This document shows positions 7,384 through 12,891 of a stretch of DNA of 12,891 nt, piece after piece. The translations under genes were made by a program, and so were the position numbers. This DNA is from Legionella_A sp049239925 (GTDB lineage: Bacteria; Pseudomonadota; Gammaproteobacteria; Legionellales; Legionellaceae): the NCBI GenBank assembly GCA_049239925.1, contig JBMLTO010000034.1, forward strand, positions 1-12,891. The letters are read 5' to 3'. Within the stretch, counting starts at the first letter, position 1. Each line of letters opens with the position of its first letter. The notes beneath the pieces were generated by a model. The model worked only from the letters and a program-made list of their open reading frames with translations. It ran no database searches and was not told the DNA's origin.

Positions 7384-7408
7384 ATTGTCAACAAGCCCTA
7401 GCAATAGC
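7366..7408 (-). repeat. Right arm of the ~45-bp imperfect inverted repeat
   Basis: Read on the minus strand this arm gives GCTATTGCTAGGGC, then TTGTTGACAATTTA, then TCTCTCGCCTGAAT, the inverse of 6846-6890. Unlike the left arm it is not followed by the 10-bp palindrome. It starts exactly where similarity to GIY-YIG nucleases ends, which suggests that insertion or rearrangement of this repeat truncated that gene. Confidence 0.75.
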
Positions 7409-7441
7409 TCGACAAAAGACCTATTAGCACCCCATGCTATG

Positions 7442-7526
7442 TTGTCCCATCAAATGAGAACTCAATTAAGGCATGGTGCGACAAATACAAACAATGGTCG
7501 AGTTGAATAGTCCCTTGATGGGACAA
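7442..7526. repeat. 12-bp perfect inverted repeat bounding an 85-bp unit
   Basis: TTGTCCCATCAA (7442-7453) and TTGATGGGACAA (7515-7526) are perfect inverses separated by 61 bp. The right arm also contains a smaller hairpin, GTCCC/GGGAC (7510-7514 and 7520-7524). No flanking target duplication is obvious. It could be a tiny miniature element, paired ends left from an IS, or a structured RNA. Confidence 0.7.
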
Positions 7527-7630
7527 TCAGTGTCATGAAGATAGAGCCCCAAGATAGCACAAGATTGCGGATAGTTCTTTGAGAAAATGATTCTGATTAA
7601 AACGACGAATGAATCACAGCATGGCCGATT

Positions 7631-9643
7631 ATGTTTTTTTCACACACAACTAGACCATCTTATCGGATAACAACGGTCGATGAACTTATCCACGTTGTTA
7701 ATTTATTGACCCCTCAGGGTTGCTATCGCCTATTGCCTCTCGTTCAAGATCAACTGCCTGATATCATTTACGCTGGTAAAAAACTTAATGCCATAAACTC
7801 AGCAACGAAATGTCAAATGCTTTGCAAGGCTGTTGCCAACCAATTATCAAACATCATTCATGATATAGATGACTTATATGCAGTACTGCACATCGCTGAT
7901 GATGAACTCAAAGCTAATATTATTCATAACGTTTTTGATAAATTAATAACCATTATTCAAAAAGCAAATGATTTAAATAAGATAATCGATTTTCTTCCTG
8001 TCAATACATATGAGGCTATCGGGAAACAAATCATTGAACAACGACCCGATATGATTCAGAAACTCGATGATTTAACCTTAGTACTTCGTATCGTTCCCCA
8101 AGCCCTAAGAACACAAACTATTGATATTATTTTTATCAAATTGCCAACATTCATTAAAACAGGGGAAAACCTTAATCAAGTCATACAATATCTTCCATTT
8201 GACTACAAACGAAAGGTATATGAGGCATTAAACGAATTTCCATTACCCAATATGGTTGATTTGCATGATTTAACCTATTTATTACAGCTCGCCGCACCAG
8301 AAAAGACTACAGACATCATTCATCAAATTGTACGCCACCTAACGACCAGCGAAGAACTTAACCAAGTGCTATCCTATCTATCCGAAGAGAAATCTATGCT
8401 CGTTTGTAGCACCATCACTGAGTTAAAACGAATCAATCATGCAGTCGTATTATCCCAATGGTTGCATGCATTGACCGATCATCAACAACGACTACTTCTA
8501 ACTGCATTCAACACATCCCTTGCGATGATGATTGATAGTACATCCGATGTAAACCTAGTAATTTGCGGATTAAGTACTGAAAACTGCAACTATATCTTAA
8601 CAAATATTGCACCTAAGCTAGCCGTTCTGATTAGACATATTGGCGACATTCATTCGCTATTTCAATTATTACCTTATAAATTACAAGTGCAGGTTTATTC
8701 CATAGTGGACAAACAGGTAATCGCAATGATTAGAACCGCAATAGATTTTGAACGCTTTATTATGACTATTGATATTAACCTAAGAGCTATGTTTTGTGCT
8801 AGCATACAAGAACACCTAACAACCTTGATCAAGACCATTAATGATTTAAAAAAAATAACACCCTTCTTGCAAAACAACCAAAAGTCTTTTATTTATAACA
8901 ACATAACACTTATTGAAATTGAAACGTGCTTCCCTTTGGCACCTAAACAATTAAAAAGCCAATTCATTGCTTGCTTGGATAACGGAAGGAATAATGCAGC
9001 CACCCCATACAACCTTGCAGAAATTTTTAATAAACTTTATTCATACTGTAACGATAAAAATGAATGTAGCCTGGCTCTCAGCAAACTTCCCCCTGCTTGG
9101 CTAATCAAAATTTATAAGGCAAAACTACCAGACATAAAACCTGAAAATCCTAGTTATTCGATGATAAAATTGAATATTTTTTCTCTTAACAGATGCCCAA
9201 AAATCAACTCTCATCAGGCAGATAAAAGGAACGACGATAGTATTTTTTCTACGAAGAAAACCATATTTTTGTCCGAGAAATTACCGATTGCACCACAATC
9301 CCTTATACACATAAAACAACGCATTCTTGACGAATTAAAAATAAAAATTGAAAGTACTAATAGCCTTGGCCAGTTAAGTCAATTAACAACCGCATTCATG
9401 CAGTCAGATAAATACCGCCAACTAGGCATACATCAGCAAGATGGACTTGCTAAACGGTTGAACTTGGATACATCTTCAATTAAAACATTTAAGCAATTAA
9501 TCGATAACCAAAAAAAAATGATCCACCATCGCTATCTCATAGCTCGAAGCTTATGCAATACAGTCAGGACTGGCGAAAAAAATCGGGCCTATCAAACTGT
9601 TAAAAAGAGCGGATCCAACCCAGTCTCAAACTCAAAAGGCTGA
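7631..9643 (+). CDS. Alpha-helical 33-residue repeat protein, unrecognised
   Basis: I do not recognise a named family. Residues 19-438 of this 670-aa protein are about thirteen tandem units, most exactly 33 residues, with the pattern L-x-x-V-L-x-x-L-P, a variable link, then I-x-x-x-I-x-x-x-L-P-x-x-I and a closing N/D-D. Units begin near residues 19, 52, 82, 115, 148, 181, 214, 243, 274, 307, 340, 373 and 406; units 2, 7 and 8 are 2-4 residues short. Two amphipathic helices per unit predict a solenoid, a common protein-binding scaffold. The remainder (439-670) is less regular, with a helical charged end. There is no signal peptide or membrane segment. The start is weak: no ribosome site precedes ATG 7631, and the frame is open only back to 7613, so the 5' end may be damaged. 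The last 52 bp overlap the opposite gene. Scaffold or effector function is inference. Confidence 0.85.
   Translation: MFFSHTTRPSYRITTVDELIHVVNLLTPQGCYRLLPLVQDQLPDIIYAGKKLNAINSATKCQMLCKAVANQLSNIIHDIDDLYAVLHIADDELKANIIHNVFDKLITIIQKANDLNKIIDFLPVNTYEAIGKQIIEQRPDMIQKLDDLTLVLRIVPQALRTQTIDIIFIKLPTFIKTGENLNQVIQYLPFDYKRKVYEALNEFPLPNMVDLHDLTYLLQLAAPEKTTDIIHQIVRHLTTSEELNQVLSYLSEEKSMLVCSTITELKRINHAVVLSQWLHALTDHQQRLLLTAFNTSLAMMIDSTSDVNLVICGLSTENCNYILTNIAPKLAVLIRHIGDIHSLFQLLPYKLQVQVYSIVDKQVIAMIRTAIDFERFIMTIDINLRAMFCASIQEHLTTLIKTINDLKKITPFLQNNQKSFIYNNITLIEIETCFPLAPKQLKSQFIACLDNGRNNAATPYNLAEIFNKLYSYCNDKNECSLALSKLPPAWLIKIYKAKLPDIKPENPSYSMIKLNIFSLNRCPKINSHQADKRNDDSIFSTKKTIFLSEKLPIAPQSLIHIKQRILDELKIKIESTNSLGQLSQLTTAFMQSDKYRQLGIHQQDGLAKRLNLDTSSIKTFKQLIDNQKKMIHHRYLIARSLCNTVRTGEKNRAYQTVKKSGSNPVSNSKG
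7685..8944 (+). repeat. Tandem array of ~33-aa coding repeats (about 13 units)
   Basis: The repeat is visible only at protein level; the DNA copies have diverged, so the array is old. Regular anchors are Leu at unit positions 1, 5 and 8, Pro at 9, Ile/Val near 17 and 20, LP at about 24-25, Ile at 28, and Asp at 33. Best-kept units are those starting at residues 115, 148 and 181. Confidence 0.8.
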
Positions 9644-12516
9644 TCCATATTTAAAAATTTCATCGTTGTTGGTTTTTTAAAAAAGAAATTTTGAATAGAC
9701 TGCCGAAGACCAGGTGATAAGTCAAAACTATAATCATTTGTCCTGCGCATAGCAGCAACTTGTTTAAAAGACAAACGATACTCTTTACTATGATGTTCTA
9801 TAGCATATGGCTTATCCAATAATTGAACTAAATATGCCTTGGCATCCATAGCTTCATCAGCGCTATTCTCAGCCAATGTTAACTCTTTTGTTATTTGAGC
9901 TAAAATATTTTGCAATACGTTTGCTTTTTCTAAAGCAGAAGGCGACGCAATTAAATTTAATCGAATAATACTATCCATACAATTTTGTAACAATGTCTTC
10001 ATACTAATGGTGGTTTCAGAGGTCAAATACTCTTTTTGAGAAAACATAAAATTGAGCTGGCTATAGATGGAAACCAAATTATCCCATACCCTAGACACGC
10101 AAGACACTAATTGCCAAGCTCCAACCAAGACATTATGAAAAAGAATAAATATTATACGCCAGGGGAAAGTCAATAAGCAGTAAGGGAGGTTGATTAATAT
10201 AGCAAGACCCTTATCTTGATCTAGGTTAGATAATTGTATCATAAAGCGAAAAGCCATCGATAGATAGAACCAACAGCGATAGAAAGAGTATTGTGACGAT
10301 AGATTCACCAGGTATACATAAGACAATATGCCTAATGAGAACCAAATTGTGAAGCCAAAGAGAATTTTTAAATTTTTAATCAATAAATTACAAATACTCT
10401 CTAGCAAGGATATAAATAGTTTATAAAGATGATAAAAACTGCTTGATTTGCATTTATCTTGATATTTTTGGTAAATAAAAAACTCATACCAACTATTACA
10501 ATGAGCTACATTATATATCAATTGAAAAAATTCATCGTTTTGATCAAGAATACTCAGATAAATCGTCGCTTTTTTCTTAATCGATAAGTAATCGTCTTTC
10601 TCACTATTCACGGCTAATAGTCGCTGGATCGTACTGGATAATTCCTTTAAATTACCGAACGGCCAATAAGGCAACGATGCTTTAACACAATCACGTCGGT
10701 AATTATTAACGATAATTAATGCATTAGGGGATAACGCATGCGAACATTTGATAACCTCATTGACACTTAAAACATTTTTGGTCAACAAGCTATACCATAA
10801 TCGATACAGAGTTGGATTTTGCTCGGCTAAATTTATATCCGTAGATGTGCCAGAAATCGCTCTCATGGTACGGTTAAGTACAACATCTTGTTGATATAAA
10901 TTAAATTCTTCCTCTTCAATTTTTATATTTTCATTATCAAACTGCTGTTTTAACTGTTCAGGTAGGTTAAAATAAATAAATTTATTGCCTTGGATTGCTC
11001 TTTTAGCAATATCAATATCTAATTTCAAGTGATCTGGTAGGTTTACATATGATTGTGGATGTCGAAGAATAAAATTGAGTATTAATTGTTTATTGTTCTT
11101 GGCTTCATCAGAGAGCTTTTCATAAAAAGAAGGATGCTCCACCAGTATATGAGACAAATACGTTATCGATAGATGGGTAAGAGTATCGTTTGGCTCACTT
11201 AACCCCCTGATTAATATCTCATTAAAAGCATTTATAGCCTGTTCAGAAAACGCCATATTCTTAAATATAGCTAAGGGCATTACGTTCCAAAGTACAGGAT
11301 TTTCTTTTAAATACCACAAAATGGCAGCAGGTACTTTGCATATGAGATGCTGAAATTCTGCCAACTGCTCGCTGACTTTATTCTTGCCTAATAAGTTTAT
11401 GCGTTGAACCGCTCGACTCAACGCCGCAAGTAAACGTAAATCAGTATTTGATAGCTCACTCGCCTGAGCAAGCTTTTTAAAGATAGTATCGATGCTATCA
11501 GTCTGATTAATATGAATGATATATTGCTCTTGGACAAGCTTTTGATAGATCAAGTTATACAGTCTGCTATAAAATATTTTTTTATCATGTAATAAAATTG
11601 AGCCATCTAGCTTCTCTTCATCGACAGTCATTAACTGATAAACGATTAGCTCAGAATTAGGATTAGGATTAGCTTCAATATACTTAAAACCCAAGTGTTC
11701 TTCTATCAAATTTACAAATACTGCACCTTGGTCGCCTGGAATGTATAAACCATGATTATTGGACCACTGTGGTTGTTCGGTACTATCGAGCCTGGCAACT
11801 TCTGCCATTAAATGCTCCGTAAGAAGATCAACCATAGAATATTTATACTTTATGGTCGCTAATGGGTAATGTTGATTAAAATAATCAGTAATGCTATCTG
11901 CCTCCTGATTCGTTCTATATACATCAACAAGCTGTTGTTCTATGCTTATCCCTAAATTTTTTTCAGCTGCTAGCTCTAACATCATATTTAAGGTATGAAC
12001 ACTACGACTTTCTGCGACATGGTACTGACTATTATATTGAACATGCATCATTGCGACTAAATTATAGCGCTGCTTATATAAACAACTAGCAACCCAATTT
12101 TGGATATCCTTGCGATATAATTGGATTATTCGCTCAAAACGAGTTATCAACCCTGTTTCACAAATAAAATTAACCTCTGCAATCGATTTATGTATACATT
12201 CTTTATCAGAGTCTGTGATTGCAAATTTAGAGTTGGTGGTTTCTAATAAAAAACAGAAATCCTCAAAATAATGTACACAGCTATCCAACGACAAGTTGGT
12301 ATTGGTTGGTGTCGTGCTTTCACGCGTTTTTTTAAAAAATTCTAGTTGTTGAGCCACAATTGGGGCTATTTGGCTATATTTGTTAATAAGAATAGTCCAT
12401 TTTTCTAAAACTGACTTATTAGCGTAATGATTATCTATACCCAGAAGGTAATTATTTTTTTCTACGATATAATCTTCAAGTGAGACTAGTTGATAAATTT
12501 TAGTTGTGGTTAGCAT
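9592..12516 (-). CDS. 974-aa protein with DUF4116-like stretch and membrane segment, candidate effector
   Basis: I do not recognise a named protein. Residues 1-240 are helical, including an ICETGLITRFERI segment (118-130). Residues 468-527 resemble two tandem DUF4116-type units: a D/K-x-x-x-I leading helix, an LP-x-x-L-K pair, and a second LPEQLKQ. A patch of five acidic residues is at 534-537. Residues 717-804 are strongly hydrophobic, with probably two or three membrane passes (about 717-738, 746-762, 771-804), the last containing NLPYCLLTFPWR. There is no N-terminal signal peptide. The tail after 950 reads FLNMDQPFEFETGLDPLFLTV in part, acidic with Leu/Phe at -3/-4, as in Dot/Icm substrates. 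The ATG at 12516 has no clear ribosome site, but no better in-frame start is near. The stop lies 52 bp inside the 670-aa gene on the other strand. A membrane-associated secreted effector is my inference. Confidence 0.88.
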   Translation of the reverse strand: MLTTTKIYQLVSLEDYIVEKNNYLLGIDNHYANKSVLEKWTILINKYSQIAPIVAQQLEFFKKTRESTTPTNTNLSLDSCVHYFEDFCFLLETTNSKFAITDSDKECIHKSIAEVNFICETGLITRFERIIQLYRKDIQNWVASCLYKQRYNLVAMMHVQYNSQYHVAESRSVHTLNMMLELAAEKNLGISIEQQLVDVYRTNQEADSITDYFNQHYPLATIKYKYSMVDLLTEHLMAEVARLDSTEQPQWSNNHGLYIPGDQGAVFVNLIEEHLGFKYIEANPNPNSELIVYQLMTVDEEKLDGSILLHDKKIFYSRLYNLIYQKLVQEQYIIHINQTDSIDTIFKKLAQASELSNTDLRLLAALSRAVQRINLLGKNKVSEQLAEFQHLICKVPAAILWYLKENPVLWNVMPLAIFKNMAFSEQAINAFNEILIRGLSEPNDTLTHLSITYLSHILVEHPSFYEKLSDEAKNNKQLILNFILRHPQSYVNLPDHLKLDIDIAKRAIQGNKFIYFNLPEQLKQQFDNENIKIEEEEFNLYQQDVVLNRTMRAISGTSTDINLAEQNPTLYRLWYSLLTKNVLSVNEVIKCSHALSPNALIIVNNYRRDCVKASLPYWPFGNLKELSSTIQRLLAVNSEKDDYLSIKKKATIYLSILDQNDEFFQLIYNVAHCNSWYEFFIYQKYQDKCKSSSFYHLYKLFISLLESICNLLIKNLKILFGFTIWFSLGILSYVYLVNLSSQYSFYRCWFYLSMAFRFMIQLSNLDQDKGLAILINLPYCLLTFPWRIIFILFHNVLVGAWQLVSCVSRVWDNLVSIYSQLNFMFSQKEYLTSETTISMKTLLQNCMDSIIRLNLIASPSALEKANVLQNILAQITKELTLAENSADEAMDAKAYLVQLLDKPYAIEHHSKEYRLSFKQVAAMRRTNDYSFDLSPGLRQSIQNFFFKKPTTMKFLNMDQPFEFETGLDPLFLTV

Positions 12517-12549
12517 CGAATTTGAGGCTGGCTTTCAGTATGAATCTGT

Positions 12550-12578
12550 AATATATCTTATTATGGAAACCAAATGAA
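12550..12578 (-). promoter_or_regulatory. Putative promoter of the 974-aa gene
   Basis: On the minus strand TTCATT (12573-12578, 3 of 6) and TATATT (12550-12555, 5 of 6) are 17 bp apart. Transcription would begin near 12543, leaving about 26 nt before the ATG at 12516. Confidence 0.4.
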
Positions 12579-12799
12579 GTTCAGAAAACTCATTTGTTTC
12601 TTTTTTAAATTTATTTCTCATATCCCGCATCATTAATGATCTCTGCTCATGCTAAAATCGTCTTCTCTATCTGGCCCTGACTTCGATCGGCTCCCTCTCT
12701 CGCGCTAGGAGCTTTGATGGTATGATCATGCCTTTCGTGATTAGAGCTCACGGCTGTCGCATTAAAATTTAATCAATCTGTTGTAGGTTGGGCCAAGGC
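12579..12799. other. Non-coding stretch with a GC-richer segment
   Basis: No supportable gene on either strand. Roughly 12650-12750 is visibly richer in G+C than its surroundings and includes GCTCC (12690-12694) that can pair with GGAGC (12708-12712). A GTAGGTTGGGCCAAGGCC string (12783-12800) resembles half of a GTAGGTTGGGCC-type extragenic repeat seen in gammaproteobacteria; that likeness is from memory. Short frames on both strands are interrupted. Confidence 0.4.
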
Positions 12800-12821
12800 C
12801 TGAAGTATCTTCAGTTTTTTT
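12800..12821 (+). terminator. Intrinsic terminator, + strand
   Basis: CTGAAG (12800-12805) pairs with CTTCAG (12809-12814) across a TAT loop and is followed by seven Ts (12815-12821). The stem is short but the U tract is good. No + strand gene lies between 9643 and here, so what it terminates is unknown. Confidence 0.5.
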
Positions 12822-12835
12822 AAAAATTAATGTTT

Positions 12836-12860
12836 AAAAAAACAAAAGGTTGCTTTTGTT
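12836..12860 (-). terminator. Intrinsic terminator, minus strand, for a gene beyond the right edge
   Basis: AACAAAAG (12841-12848) and CTTTTGTT (12853-12860) form an 8-bp stem with a 4-nt loop. Read on the minus strand it runs straight into Ts (12842-12836). It would end a transcript entering from beyond 12891. A minus-strand frame from the edge reaches TAA at 12859-12861, which could be the tail of that gene, but ten codons are too few to call. Confidence 0.5.
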
Positions 12861-12891
12861 AAAAAAGAGTGACAAGCATAGCAAGATGTGA

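Larger units (their letters stand above)
6789..7630. mobile_element. Decayed mobile/intergenic patch between two giant genes
   Basis: These 842 bp hold no intact gene. They contain a REP-like palindrome, an IS5-family transposase C-terminal remnant, a frameshifted GIY-YIG nuclease remnant, an imperfect inverted repeat of about 45 bp enclosing these, and a separate 12-bp inverted repeat. Each is listed on its own. Positions 6789-6845 and 7527-7620 show nothing recognisable: no terminator after the 1456-aa gene and no clear promoter for the 670-aa gene. Confidence 0.7.

Noticed and set aside
8695..8877. 60-codon antisense frame in the repeat protein gene
   Set aside because: Hydrophobic composition is a by-product of the opposite Ile/Leu-rich repeat coding; no start signal.
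12859..12891. Possible 3' end of a minus-strand gene at the right edge
   Set aside because: Ten codons only; the terminator just inside supports a transcript from the right, but the frame cannot be identified.
1..12891. CRISPR array, tRNA, rRNA or prophage genes
   Set aside because: No regularly spaced direct DNA repeats, no tRNA-like cloverleaf or rRNA segment and no phage structural motifs were seen.

Overview
The window is AT-rich gammaproteobacterial chromosome, most likely from the order Legionellales (Legionella/Coxiella/Berkiella-like). That placement is inferred from the housekeeping proteins and from three very large, poorly conserved proteins whose style resembles secreted effectors of that order. 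No secretion-system gene lies in the window, so the placement is not proven.

Layout. (1) Positions 1-1113 hold a promoter and a tight lptM-dapF pair (LPS-assembly-associated lipoprotein, then diaminopimelate epimerase) joined by an ATGA start/stop overlap. (2) Positions 1192-2063, on the minus strand and convergent with dapF, hold the rplM-rpsI ribosomal operon (uL13, uS9) with a readable promoter; uS9 carries an unusual acidic insertion. (3) Positions 2418-6788 hold one giant + strand gene (1456 aa) with a Walker A P-loop in a zeta-toxin/kinase-like setting and an acidic C-terminus. (4) Positions 6789-7630 are a decayed mobile patch: a 45-bp imperfect inverted repeat encloses an IS5-family transposase remnant and a frameshifted GIY-YIG nuclease remnant. 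A REP-like palindrome lies at its left edge and a separate 12-bp inverted repeat lies just to the right. (5) Positions 7631-9643 encode a 670-aa protein built largely from about thirteen 33-residue helical repeats. (6) Positions 9592-12516, minus strand, encode a 974-aa protein with a DUF4116-like stretch, a strongly hydrophobic membrane segment and an acidic C-terminal tail; its 3' end overlaps the 670-aa gene by 52 bp. (7) Positions 12517-12891 are non-coding, with a GC-richer stretch and two opposed intrinsic terminators.

How it fits together. The housekeeping genes are ordinary core genome (lysine/peptidoglycan precursor synthesis and ribosome assembly). Positions 2.4-12.5 kb look like an accessory block of candidate host-interaction proteins next to them, with transposon debris in the middle. 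The giant proteins are not an obvious operon: each has its own orientation or promoter and they are separated by debris. The effector interpretation rests on size, architecture and C-terminal composition, not on any homology search.
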